This document shows positions 1 through 7,560 of a stretch of DNA of 64,000 bases, in pieces. The stretch lies in assembly GCA_052116865.1 (NCBI GenBank), contig JBQKKG010000014.1:1-64000 (forward strand), read 5' to 3'. The DNA is from CAUPWF01 sp963515125. GTDB taxonomy: Bacteria > Bacillota > Clostridia > Lachnospirales > Lachnospiraceae. The notes under the pieces are model-generated. The model did not search any database. It worked only from the letters and a program-made list of their open reading frames with translations, and had not been told where the DNA came from. Within the stretch, counting starts at the first letter, position 1. Each line of letters begins with the position of its first letter. A program made the translations under genes and the position numbers.

Positions 1-129
1 CATTTTTGAGCATTTTTCTTTCACCCAATGGGTGAAAGCTGAATTTTGAAGGAACGTATATTTATCAATGCTTTGAGGGTGGTTTATAAAGTACTGACGT
101 AGAATCTCAGTGAGTATAAAACTCATCAT
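1..129 (-). CDS. Unidentified ORF running off the left edge
   Basis: An open frame starts at a double ATG (129/126) after an AAAGGA-like ribosome site and stays open for 43 codons to the window edge. It begins MMSFILTEILRQYF and contains THWVKEKC. I do not recognise it. It overlaps, in another frame, the broken methylase start at 107-172, so it may be the next real gene of the mobile element or chance reading after a deletion. Only the N-terminus is visible. Confidence 0.3.
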   Translation of the reverse strand, partial: MMSFILTEILRQYFINHPQSIDKYTFLQNSAFTHWVKEKCSKM

Positions 130-172
130 TTTTTCCTTTTTTTGCCCGAGTTAAAAATTCTGCATTTGGCAT
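107..172 (-). pseudogene. N-terminal remnant of an EcoRI-family adenine methyltransferase
   Basis: A good ribosome site (GGAGAG) precedes an ATG that opens a 21-codon frame reading MPNAEFLTRAKKGKNDEFYTH and then stops. The pattern of a small hydrophobic start, AKK, then KNDEFYT is how I recall the EcoRI-type adenine-specific methyltransferase family beginning, where a glutamine and a long catalytic domain normally follow. Here the frame stops immediately after FYT, so only the first ~20 codons remain. It lies just downstream of the XRE regulator, a usual place for a modification gene on a mobile element. Identification rests on a short motif. Confidence 0.45.
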
Positions 173-184
173 AACATCACTCTC

Positions 185-805
185 CTATTCAGTTGTTCCA
201 TTATCATCAAGCTTTTCAAGCTTCTCTTGTAATTCAGCAATCGTATTCTCTATTCGTTTCTTTTGAAACATTTTTGAAGTTCTATCTGTAAGAGCTTTTG
301 GAAATGTTCTTTCCCAATTATGATATTCTGCTAAAATAGCTTCCTTTTCTTCGGCAGAAGCAATTTCTATACGTATTTTTATAGTCTCACGCTCGTCATA
401 CCACTCTTTCAGGTAATCATTCATAGTACCAGTAAAACCATCACCAAACTGTATTGAATACTTGGCACCATCTTTCTTTACCTCTAATTCATATAGTTCT
501 TCCATTTCAAAGAACGCAAACATAGCACCAATGTAATTGGATACCACTGGATCCATTAAGGCTATGGTCTCAACTCCAAGCACATAAGCAAATTGTTTTA
601 ACATCTCAAACTTGGGCTTCCTAGCACCATTCTCATATTTTTGTATTCTATCAGCTGTTAATCCCAAAGCTTGTCCTAATTCAGCCTGAGACATTCCTTT
701 TTCAGTTCTTATCGCACGGATTCTTCGCCCAATGCGGTCAGCAGAAGTTTCTTCATTAAAATCAGCTGCATCCTGTCCAAAGGGATTGTGTATCATCAAT
801 GCCAT
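185..805 (-). CDS. XRE-family transcriptional regulator of the mobile element
   Basis: A 206-residue protein if it starts at ATG 805, which has GAGG eight bases upstream; a longer frame exists to 895 but lacks a ribosome site. Residues ~24-78 form a classic Cro/CI-type helix-turn-helix (RIGRRIRAIRTEKGMSQAELG, then TADRIQKYENG). The rest is a charged alpha-helical domain of unknown role ending in a predicted coiled segment. It is divergent from the excisionase-like gene at 1021. The gap between them carries AGCACA/TGTGCT half-sites that are good candidates for its operator, so it probably represses its own and the excision genes, as CI-like regulators do on integrative elements. The target is inferred. 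Confidence 0.8.
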   Translation of the reverse strand: MALMIHNPFGQDAADFNEETSADRIGRRIRAIRTEKGMSQAELGQALGLTADRIQKYENGARKPKFEMLKQFAYVLGVETIALMDPVVSNYIGAMFAFFEMEELYELEVKKDGAKYSIQFGDGFTGTMNDYLKEWYDERETIKIRIEIASAEEKEAILAEYHNWERTFPKALTDRTSKMFQKKRIENTIAELQEKLEKLDDNGTTE

Positions 806-927
806 ATTCATCACCTCAAATTTCATTCTATTTGCATATAAAGCCATGATTATCATACCACAAAATCCAAAAGAAATATACATATAAAAGCACAAATAAG
901 TAATTAAAAAGCATCAAATTTAACAAA

Positions 928-943
928 AGCACATTTTTGTGCT
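928..943. promoter_or_regulatory. Candidate XRE operator, palindrome AGCACA-N4-TGTGCT
   Basis: A perfect 6-bp inverted repeat with a 4-bp spacer directly abuts the -35 box of the rightward promoter. A second, degenerate copy (AGCACT-TAAA-TGTACT) is at 979-994, downstream of the -10. Further AGCACA half-sites lie near 886 and 1000. This arrangement is typical of an autoregulated XRE switch. Operator function is inferred. Confidence 0.55.
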
Positions 944-970
944 TGCAAAGTCTATAAAAATGTGTATAAT
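943..970 (+). promoter_or_regulatory. Sigma-A-type promoter for the excisionase gene
   Basis: TTGCAA at 943-948 and TATAAT at 965-970 with a 16-bp spacer, facing the gene at 1021 and flanked by the two palindromic half-site pairs. Confidence 0.6.
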
Positions 971-1020
971 ATAATTAAAGCACTTAAATGTACTTCAAAG
1001 CACAATGAAAGGAAAATGAT

Positions 1021-1209
1021 ATGAATGAACTTTTAGAAAAATATCCAGCCGTTCTTGATGTCGCTACCGTAGCAGAAATACTTGGTGTTACACCCGCAAC
1101 CGTCAGAAGACTTGTTAAATCAAATGTAATCCCATCTGTAAAGGTCGGTAGACTTACAAGGATAACCAAAGACAAATTAATTAATTATTTAGAAGAAAGG
1201 AGAGCATAG
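1021..1209 (+). CDS. Excisionase-like helix-turn-helix protein
   Basis: A 62-residue protein almost entirely made of a MerR/excisionase-type winged helix (HTH_17 pattern): a helix with VATVAEILGVTPATVRRLV, then the wing VIPSVKVGRLTRITKDKLINYL. Such proteins bend DNA and act as directionality factors or small regulators on integrative elements. The start has GAAAGGAA upstream. It is the first gene of the rightward series that ends with the serine recombinase, which supports a role in excision. Large serine recombinases usually use other directionality factors, so it could equally be a transcription factor. Confidence 0.7.
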   Translation: MNELLEKYPAVLDVATVAEILGVTPATVRRLVKSNVIPSVKVGRLTRITKDKLINYLEERRA

Positions 1210-1212
1210 CAT

Positions 1213-1344
1213 ATGAAGGAAAAAGCAAATATCTCACTAGAATTACTTCTTCTCAACGATTTACTCAGAACTAAAGTTATCGACAAAGAGATTTATGACA
1301 AAGCCGTAGCAAAAATCAATCGTATCGAAAACCAAGCAGCCTAA
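1213..1344 (+). CDS. Small SHOCT-like conserved protein of the element
   Basis: A 43-codon frame starting three bases after the excisionase stop, with AGGAGAG upstream. The product has a helical SHOCT-like pattern (LLLLNDLLRTKVIDKEIYDKA). Tight spacing and a good ribosome site support real translation. Function unknown. Confidence 0.5.
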   Translation: MKEKANISLELLLLNDLLRTKVIDKEIYDKAVAKINRIENQAA

Positions 1345-1439
1345 ATGAATTAGAGGTTCTATGAACCCGACGTTTCCCGTTTATCGGATGTCGCCGTTAT
1401 CCAAAATGATTTATTTAGTATGCCCCGAAAGGAAATCAG

Positions 1440-1589
1440 ATGAAGAAACGAGACAAACAGCGTGCAAACCGCAAAATTAAAGAAGAAATGCTAAATCATA
1501 AAGATATGTGTGGGATAAACGACTCAACACCATATGAAGCAGTCAAAGATATTATAAAGGAGTTTAAAAGAAGGCAATGTCAAATATAG
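1440..1589 (+). CDS. Small basic hypothetical protein
   Basis: A 49-codon frame with AAAGGAAA upstream. The N-terminus is very basic (MKKRDKQRANRKIKEEML) and the C-terminus helical. It overlaps the next gene by 13 bp, suggesting translational coupling. No family recognised. The stretch 1345-1439 before it holds an imperfect inverted repeat around CGACG...GTCGCCG but no gene. Confidence 0.45.
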   Translation: MKKRDKQRANRKIKEEMLNHKDMCGINDSTPYEAVKDIIKEFKRRQCQI

Positions 1590-2251
1590 CAGCAATTTAT
1601 CACTTTACAGATGGCTCTGAAAAGAGACCTATAGTGAACCAAAAACAACTGAATATCTTGGAACAGTTCACTATCTCTCAGGGCTTTTCTGTAGGTGAAG
1701 TTTACTGTGATAAAAGCCTTCTTAAATGTGAACAGCCAGAATTCGACAGATTTTTATATGATATTGATAAATATGATGTTCTGGTAACAAAGGACTTCTA
1801 CCATATTTCTAAAAATACAATGAAATGTATGAGTGTGATGAAAGAGCTTCGAGATAAGGGGATTCAGATACATTCTATTGAAAACGGTAACTTCTCATGG
1901 GAGGAAGCACCATTTGATAAACCATTACGAGTAGCCACCTATTGTTGTAGGTTTGGTACACCAAATGAAATAAAACAAATTATCCCAGTTCAAAACGATA
2001 TACTAAAACTTTTTGCAAATAAGAAAACAAAATGGACTGTTATAGACCAATACTTTGACGAAAGCGAGCATCAGAATGACGGTGAACAGATTCAGCTTAT
2101 GGAACTTATAAAGAATAAGGATAAATACGACTTAATTCTTGTCCATAACCTAAATGATATTCACTGGCGAACAGCCAATTTTTGCAAAGTCAGAGAACAG
2201 CTTCATTTAGACATATATTCCCTTCAGGAAGGGTTTCTAAAATATAACTAA
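1577..2251 (+). CDS. Tandem pseudo-resolvase protein (two inactive serine-recombinase domains)
   Basis: A 224-residue protein in which two copies of the resolvase N-terminal fold can be read in series. Residues ~5-105 follow the resolvase order (AAIYHFTDGS, then FDRFLYDIDKYDVLVTKDFYHIS, then IQIHSIENG). Residues ~113-220 repeat it (RVATYCCRFGT, DQYFDES, KYDLILVHNLNDI, LDIYSLQEG). In active enzymes the first strand reads YARVST with the catalytic serine; neither copy keeps that serine context, and there is no recombinase or zinc-ribbon domain. It lies directly upstream of the DUF6075 gene and the true recombinase, so it may be an accessory or architectural partner. That role is inference. Confidence 0.65.
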   Translation: MSNIAAIYHFTDGSEKRPIVNQKQLNILEQFTISQGFSVGEVYCDKSLLKCEQPEFDRFLYDIDKYDVLVTKDFYHISKNTMKCMSVMKELRDKGIQIHSIENGNFSWEEAPFDKPLRVATYCCRFGTPNEIKQIIPVQNDILKLFANKKTKWTVIDQYFDESEHQNDGEQIQLMELIKNKDKYDLILVHNLNDIHWRTANFCKVREQLHLDIYSLQEGFLKYN

Positions 2252-2264
2252 GGAGGAACGCATT

Positions 2265-2666
2265 GTGACAAATCAGATTATTTTTACCAGTGAAGCACAT
2301 AAGGATTTCTATTACGAAAAATTAAAAGAGGTCAGGTATCAAGATGTTTACCATATGGCTCTTTGCTATTGTCTTGGCATCAGTAACGATACAAGAAATC
2401 ATGTAAACAGCATCTATAATTTCAAAACTGGGTGCGTATTACCAGAGTGTCTCCATGAAGGTTGGCAAACCAGTGGTAGCTTAAAGGTCGTCAGAATGGC
2501 TTTTAACCTTTATTGCAATGGTACTCCAAGCGTATCCGATTATGAGGATACCGAGGAACAGTTAGACGAATGCAGACAATATACAGTCGAAGATTTATTC
2601 TGCTGTAGTTATGCACCATATTTTTGGCAAGCGATTCAGATTAGATATCCTGAATACGCTTACTAA
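2265..2666 (+). CDS. DUF6075 family protein
   Basis: A 133-residue protein with a GTG start nine bases after AGGAGG, 13 bp behind the pseudo-resolvase. The order FTSEAHKDFYYEKL, YHMALCYCLGIS, INNF-like YNFKTG, GWQTSGS, and C-terminal CSYAPYFWQAIQIRYPEY is what I remember for DUF6075, a family of unknown function common on integrative elements of Clostridia and often found next to serine recombinases. No catalytic motif is visible. Position suggests co-expression with the recombinase. Confidence 0.7.
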   Translation: MTNQIIFTSEAHKDFYYEKLKEVRYQDVYHMALCYCLGISNDTRNHVNSIYNFKTGCVLPECLHEGWQTSGSLKVVRMAFNLYCNGTPSVSDYEDTEEQLDECRQYTVEDLFCCSYAPYFWQAIQIRYPEYAY

Positions 2667-2701
2667 CACCATTATTACAGAATACGAAGGAGGAAAAGTA
2701 T

Positions 2702-4351
2702 TTGAGTTATGCAGAAAACCTAAAACAAAAACTTAATAATGATAATTCAGAGCCTATTTCCGCTGTAATATATGCCAGAGTATCTACAGACAATGATGGT
2801 CAGAAAGACTCTTGTTCTAATCAGGTAGCTCTGGCAGAAAAATATATTGCTAACCATCCAAATATTCAACTTGTTGGAACATTTGTTGATGACGGTATTT
2901 CAGGTAAGAACGATTTTACCAGACCACAATACAATGCAATGTTACAGCTAATATCAGAAGGAAAAGCTGATTTAATTATCACCAAGGCTTTATCCCGACT
3001 TAATCGTGACCAGTTAAATTCTCTTATGCTTAGAAGTATGTTGGTGGAACAGAATGCCACTGTTCTTACTCTCGAAGATAATCAGGTGCATGATTTTGAG
3101 GATATGGGTTCTGAACTTTTGCACAGCATCAGTTTTGCTATTGATGCACAGTATGTAAAAAGACAGAGTATTAACGGTAAAAAGACACAGGAACTGCGTT
3201 GTGAGCGCAAGGAACTTAGTGCTAAAGACTGTCAATCATACGGATATGATTGGCATAGTGATACCAAAACCATCACTGTTAATGAAGATGAAGCGGAAGT
3301 CGTTCGCAGAATATTTGAGGAATATGTATATCGTAACGGTACTCCAGCTTCCATACAGAAAGCATTGAAAATGGAAGGTATCAGAAAATCATCCAGAACC
3401 ATCAGCAATATGATTCAAGACGAACGCTATATTGGTAAATTCTATATTAACAAGCGTACTAGTAAGCTTGGAACTGGACAAACCAAAACCAAACGTATCC
3501 AATTACCTAAAGAACAATGGGTATTGGTTGAAAGACCTGATTTACAAATTGTTGATACAGAACTATTCGAGATGGCACAGCGTATTCATCAAACTAGGAT
3601 AACAGTTTATGAAAAGCCTGATAAAAAGACTACTCAGGCTCGTTTCCAAGGTACACATAAATACGCTGGCAAAATTTTTTGCCCTAACTGTGGCAAGCCA
3701 TACCACTTTGGATATTCTGATAGAGCTAAGACAAAACCTATTTATGCGATTAAATCTCATTCAGAATGTACTAACCCAGTAAATAGGATATCTGAGACTG
3801 ACCTTGAAGAAATCACAAGACAGGCTCTTAAAAAGACCATTGACCAACAAAATGAAGTCTGCAAGACATTGGAAGCTGTTCTCACGGAATGTGTTGAAGC
3901 ATCACAGAATAACGGTAATGAGCTTTCAAAACTTAAACAGCAGAAATCAGCAAGGGAAAACCAAATTGATAGCTTAATTGATGCTCTCTCTGAGGGTGGA
4001 CTTACAGAAGCAGCCAAAGACCGCATTAAAAGCAAAATCAATACAATAACCGAAGAAATCGACAATCTAACAGAAGTCATCAAGGACAAAGAATCCAGTA
4101 AGTTAAGTGTTTCCTATGTTTCTGATAAGATTGCTGAGATTAAATCAGCCATAGCAGAGCTTCGTAACTTTACAGAGATAGACAGAGACAGAATACTCAA
4201 CTATATCGAAAGAATTGAGCTTCCAGCTAACGGAGATGTAAATATGCTCCTAAAATCTGGACAAGTAATAACAATAGTAGCAGCCGACAACAGTGATTTC
4301 TCTGAGGGAGATAGCGTAGTCAAGAAGGGAAAACAAGATGACCGGTATTAA
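2702..4351 (+). CDS. Large serine recombinase (element integrase)
   Basis: A 549-residue large serine recombinase starting at TTG, with AAGGAGG upstream. The N-terminal resolvase domain (~20-165) has the active serine at residue 28 in YARVST and the DDGISGKNDFTRP and ALSRLNRD motifs. A recombinase domain follows (~190-300), then a zinc ribbon with CPNCGK and a later cysteine (~325-365), then a coiled coil (~375-480). It should catalyse integration and excision of the element. Its last codons and TAA stop run into the interrupted cpaF gene: the final bases read, on the other strand, as the cpaF codons for NTG. So the attachment site lies at the 3' end of this gene. Confidence 0.9.
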   Translation: MSYAENLKQKLNNDNSEPISAVIYARVSTDNDGQKDSCSNQVALAEKYIANHPNIQLVGTFVDDGISGKNDFTRPQYNAMLQLISEGKADLIITKALSRLNRDQLNSLMLRSMLVEQNATVLTLEDNQVHDFEDMGSELLHSISFAIDAQYVKRQSINGKKTQELRCERKELSAKDCQSYGYDWHSDTKTITVNEDEAEVVRRIFEEYVYRNGTPASIQKALKMEGIRKSSRTISNMIQDERYIGKFYINKRTSKLGTGQTKTKRIQLPKEQWVLVERPDLQIVDTELFEMAQRIHQTRITVYEKPDKKTTQARFQGTHKYAGKIFCPNCGKPYHFGYSDRAKTKPIYAIKSHSECTNPVNRISETDLEEITRQALKKTIDQQNEVCKTLEAVLTECVEASQNNGNELSKLKQQKSARENQIDSLIDALSEGGLTEAAKDRIKSKINTITEEIDNLTEVIKDKESSKLSVSYVSDKIAEIKSAIAELRNFTEIDRDRILNYIERIELPANGDVNMLLKSGQVITIVAADNSDFSEGDSVVKKGKQDDRY

Positions 4352-5204
4352 GCGCTTGCAATAAATCCAAGCTCTCTTCCCCTCTTACTTCACCTACGAT
4401 TATTCTATCTGGCCTCATTCGCAAAGCTGATTTGATTAAATCTCGAATCGTTAACTCCCCAATCCCTTCCACATTAGCATTTCTAGATTCTAATCGTACC
4501 AAATTAGGGATACCCTTTATCTGAAGTTCCGCGTTATCTTCTATCGTAATAATTCTTTCATCTTTGGGAATAAAATTAGATAATGCATTTAGAAATGTGG
4601 TTTTTCCTGATCCAGTGGATCCGGAGATAAAAATATTATATTTGGCTTTTACCCATTTGTTTAATTGTTCTATAACCGATTGATTTATTGATCCCCACCC
4701 CAACAATTGCTCCATTGTAATAGTCTCTTTGGGGAATTTACGAATGGTTACAATTGGGCCATTTAATGCAATCGGATACAACACTACATTTACTCTTGAT
4801 CCATCGGGAAGCCTTGCATCCACAATAGGCGATGCTTCATTAACCAAGCGGTTAGATTCCGCCACAATTTGTTGTATTACATCTTCCAATTTAGCCTTTG
4901 TAACAAATCGCTTGTCCAATTGTGAAATTTTCCCTTTTCGTTCTACGAAGATATTTTGCGTTCCATTTATCATAATTTCCGAAATCATATCATCTTCTAT
5001 CAGCTGTTGAAGAATATCTAATCTACGAAAAGTATTAAATAGATCCTTCCCCAATATCGCTTTCTTCTGAAGTGGCCAATATTCTGTATGACTTTTCTCT
5101 TCTATTACTTCCTGAATGATATTTTCTAATTCTTCATCTTCTATTTCATTTGACATATCAATCTTTTTTATTATGCAGTCTTGTAATTCTTCAATAGGTG
5201 TCAT
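4320..5204 (-). pseudogene. cpaF: CpaF/TadA-type pilus assembly ATPase, C-terminus cut off by the element
   Basis: The 294-residue frame matches the CpaF/TadA secretion ATPase: an N-terminal helical domain (~1-70), then MINGTQNIFVERKGK, the Walker A motif GSTGSGKTTF (~197-206), and the Walker B region IIVGEVRGEESLDLLQALNTGH (~268-290). Full-length members continue for about 100 residues with the DGSLST/HANSP region and the hexamer core. Here five foreign residues and a stop follow instead. The ATG overlaps the stop of the upstream TadZ-like gene (ATGA), as in tad operons. With the element integrated, the protein should not power a Tad pilus. The missing 3' part and tadBC should lie left of the window. 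Confidence 0.88.
4335..4360. other. Element-chromosome junction (attachment site) inside cpaF
   Basis: On the minus strand the CpaF reading frame follows the family through LQALNTGH and then diverges to LVFPS-stop. The family continues with a DGS-type sequence at this point. On the plus strand the same bases hold the recombinase stop. The crossover must be within or beside ATGACCGGTATT. The partner site lies left of the window, so the exact core cannot be fixed here. Confidence 0.75.
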
Positions 5205-6160
5205 AGTTCCTCCTTATCTAAAAGTTTCAGCACATACTCCTCTATTTTATATTCTTCTGGTAATAAAGTAATTTTCATTTTTTTTAAAATTTCTTCTTTA
5301 TTCATTAATTGTAAATTAGATTTAAATTGTGAAATTTTCGCTTGCTCCACCACTCCATCAATCACAGGAACATATAGATCGTTGCACATTTCTAAGAGGT
5401 GTAATACTCCCTGTATGCTATCCCCTATATCTAGAATTATGGTTTCATAAATGCTTTGAGCACTAATTTCTTGTAATAATTTTATCCATTCTTCTTTTGT
5501 GACAGCAATCAAATCTTGGTGAATGGGAATTGGCTCTATATAATCCAATTCATCCATGTTCGTAACCACCGTACTTACTTTTAATCCTATGTTTCTATGC
5601 TCTTGTTTCATAAAATAAATTAAATCAGATAGTGAATTTTTTGCATTTCCAAATTTGTGACCCTCACCTGCATAATCTTCTAGATTTAGATATAATGTTC
5701 GTTTTTGCTTTCCAAATGCTTTGCCAAGTGCAATGGCAAACGTTGTTTTACCAATGCGATGTATAGGTGAATATATACCGATGATTTTGACTTGATTCTT
5801 ATAATAGATGAATAAGTCTTGTTCCTCTCGTTCCAAACATGTCTCAAAAATTTGTTCCAAAATTTTATTTACAGACTGATATTTATAGATAAATGTCTGA
5901 TCTTCTGTACTCTTTGCATTACAGCGCTTAGTAATTAAATATTTATATTTTGCTTTAATTATGGTCTGATCTTTCTTTTGGTATGTATCTTCAATAAGAA
6001 GAATTTCTATCTCATGATTTTTTGAAAATTCTTTTACAGTATTTATATCTGAGAATACTCTAACCTGAAGATTCAACTCCACCTTTTCTGCAATTCTCTC
6101 CATCAAATTACGCGCGTATACCATTTCACTATCACAGATAATAAAGTTTCTGTGACTCAA
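5201..6160 (-). CDS. TadZ/CpaE-like pilus localisation ATPase
   Basis: A 319-residue protein with a TTG start six bases after AAGGAGGG. Residues ~1-110 look like a degenerate receiver domain (FIICDSEMVYARNLMERI, then IEILLIEDTY). Residues ~125-310 are a MinD/ParA-like ATPase with an altered Walker A (GIYSPIHRIGKTTF) and a Walker B-like YETIILDIGDS. This domain pair is the TadZ/CpaE architecture, which positions the Tad pilus machine at the pole. It overlaps the truncated cpaF gene by four bases and so forms the promoter-proximal gene of the tad operon. Mono- versus dimeric function cannot be judged. Confidence 0.78.
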   Translation of the reverse strand: MSHRNFIICDSEMVYARNLMERIAEKVELNLQVRVFSDINTVKEFSKNHEIEILLIEDTYQKKDQTIIKAKYKYLITKRCNAKSTEDQTFIYKYQSVNKILEQIFETCLEREEQDLFIYYKNQVKIIGIYSPIHRIGKTTFAIALGKAFGKQKRTLYLNLEDYAGEGHKFGNAKNSLSDLIYFMKQEHRNIGLKVSTVVTNMDELDYIEPIPIHQDLIAVTKEEWIKLLQEISAQSIYETIILDIGDSIQGVLHLLEMCNDLYVPVIDGVVEQAKISQFKSNLQLMNKEEILKKMKITLLPEEYKIEEYVLKLLDKEEL

Positions 6161-6262
6161 TTAATTCCCTCCTTACTTTTAAATTACTAAATTACATTTG
6201 AAAATTTGCCACTGAACTTGTAGCCTAAGAATTCATTTTGATTTTTCTATGATTTTCTGAAA

Positions 6263-6282
6263 CAACATAAAGAACTATGTTG
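6263..6282. other. Hairpin in the tadZ leader
   Basis: CAACATA and TATGTTG form a 7-bp stem with a 6-nt loop just downstream of the promoter at 6294-6322. No U-run follows, so it is not a clear terminator. Confidence 0.35.
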
Positions 6283-6293
6283 CTGTATTGTGT

Positions 6294-6322
6294 ATTATAG
6301 GGCTTGTTCATCTACTTGTCCA
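6294..6322 (-). promoter_or_regulatory. Sigma-A-type promoter for the tadZ-cpaF operon
   Basis: On the minus strand TGGACA, a 17-bp spacer and TATAAT, about 130 bp upstream of the TadZ-like gene. Confidence 0.6.
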
Positions 6323-6358
6323 CCCTTTTAATAAATATTTTTAAACTTTGTGCAACAC

Positions 6359-6568
6359 TTACAAAGTTTGATACCAAAGTATTCCATAAAGCAAACAAAC
6401 CCCAGGCAATCCAAGGAATCCAGATGTCAAAAATGAAACACCATTAATTCCAACAGATACTGAAATACCCCGAAAAGCTAGATATTGATTTACAAAAAAA
6501 ATAATACTTAACCCCAATATAGCCCGCACAATAAAGTTAACAATTAGACGTGAACGACGATTAGACAT
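6359..6568 (-). CDS. bofA: Pro-sigma-K processing inhibitor BofA family protein
   Basis: A 69-residue membrane protein. A basic N-terminus is followed by a transmembrane helix (FIVRAILGLSIIFFVNQYL) and the family signature GINGVSFLTSGFLGLPGVCLLYGI, a second hydrophobic segment in which GLPG is the conserved turn. In Bacillus BofA holds the SpoIVFB protease inactive until engulfment is complete, delaying sigma-K. Ribosome site AAAGGAG. It is divergent from the yaaL homologue at 6771; recR-yaaL-bofA is the Bacillus arrangement, so this pair is a rearranged relic of it. Confidence 0.85.
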   Translation of the reverse strand: MSNRRSRLIVNFIVRAILGLSIIFFVNQYLAFRGISVSVGINGVSFLTSGFLGLPGVCLLYGILWYQTL

Positions 6569-6770
6569 AAGTGAGCTCCTTTACATTTATAATTTTCTTT
6601 TCATGGCAACTATCCTACTTCATATATATCCTAAAAATAGGAATTTTATTCTAATTTTTGCTTATACTAGAAAATAAAGGTAGTACAAAGTATTTGGTGA
6701 CCTATTCTGGAATAATCATATTCCCAAGGAAACATATGCTAGAATCATTAAAAAGAAAGTGAGGTATTCA

Positions 6771-6977
6771 ATGAAGAAATCAAAGAACCAATATACTCTC
6801 TATGAAAATACTTATGACATTCATCGAGAAATACAACAAACAAAAAATGAAATGGATCACGCCTATAACAATTTTCAAAATGCCCTAGATCCAGACTTGA
6901 TTGATTGTTATATTTTTGAAGCCAATGCTGCTTGGAAGAAATACCGTTTTCTCCTTCGACAGGCAAAATTGCTATAA
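6771..6977 (+). CDS. YaaL-like DUF2508 protein
   Basis: A 68-residue all-helical protein from ATG 6771 (GTGAGG upstream); a GTG at 6759 is in frame but overlaps the ribosome site. The C-terminal pattern DPDLIDCYIFEANAAWKKY and LLRQAK is the DUF2508/YaaL signature. Function unknown; homologues sit between recR and bofA. The gene ends 16 bp before a large palindrome shared with the convergent dCMP deaminase gene. Confidence 0.75.
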   Translation: MKKSKNQYTLYENTYDIHREIQQTKNEMDHAYNNFQNALDPDLIDCYIFEANAAWKKYRFLLRQAKLL

Positions 6978-6993
6978 AGGGACAGGGCAAATA

Positions 6994-7039
6994 TGAAATG
7001 GGGACGGGGGCAATGTACATTGCCCCCGTCCCCATTTCA
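6994..7039. repeat. GC-rich palindrome, copy 1 (type A)
   Basis: A perfect 46-bp palindrome with core GGGGACGGGGGCAATGT and its complement, extended by locus-specific arms TGAAAT/ATTTCA. A partial leading unit (GGGACAGGGCAAA) precedes it. It lies between convergent yaaL and dCMP deaminase and touches the deaminase stop codon at 7040, so it can act as a bidirectional terminator. Confidence 0.9.
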
Positions 7040-7528
7040 CTACAGACAAATCTTGACTTCTCGATTTGTCCTTCTATATTGTCTATAATGCACCCCAGAT
7101 GCATCCATCATTCTTTTTGACGCAATTACTGCCGTGGTCTCTGAGTATTTGTCACAATCATAAATAACCTCTTTTATACCACATTGTATAATTGCTTTTG
7201 CACATTCATTACATGGAAATAATGATACATATAACTTAGCTCCTGTGAGATTTCCCCCACTATAATTTAAAATTGCATTCAATTCACTATGCGTAGAATA
7301 TACATACTTTGTTTCTAATGGATTTTCTCCTTCTCTATCCCATGGGAATTCATCATCTGAACATCCTCTTGGAAATCCATTATATCCCATAGATAATATT
7401 TTATTATCTTGACTAACAATACAACATCCAACTTGCGTATTCGGGTCCTTTGAGCGCATTCCAGAAAGTAATGCCACACCCATAAAATACTCATCCCAAG
7501 TAATATAATCATTCCTTTTGATCGTCAT
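7040..7528 (-). CDS. dCMP deaminase (ComEB family)
   Basis: A 162-residue zinc deaminase converting dCMP to dUMP for thymidylate synthesis. The zinc site is seen as STHSELNAILN (~82-92, where most members have HAE) and PCNECAK (~110-116). The substrate region SKDPNTQVGCCIV and GYNGFPRGC is typical of dCMP deaminases rather than cytidine or guanine deaminases. GAGGAG precedes the ATG. It lies 32 bp downstream of upp in the same direction, a pyrimidine salvage pair. The HSE in place of HAE keeps the zinc ligand and the catalytic glutamate. Confidence 0.9.
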   Translation of the reverse strand: MTIKRNDYITWDEYFMGVALLSGMRSKDPNTQVGCCIVSQDNKILSMGYNGFPRGCSDDEFPWDREGENPLETKYVYSTHSELNAILNYSGGNLTGAKLYVSLFPCNECAKAIIQCGIKEVIYDCDKYSETTAVIASKRMMDASGVHYRQYRRTNREVKICL

Positions 7529-7560
7529 ACTTTACTCCTCTAAGTATGTGTAACTACTTT

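Noticed and set aside
6932..7120. ORFs containing MGTGAMYIAPVPI on both strands
   Set aside because: They are reading frames through the perfect palindrome at 6994-7039, without ribosome sites, and overlap yaaL and dCMP deaminase.
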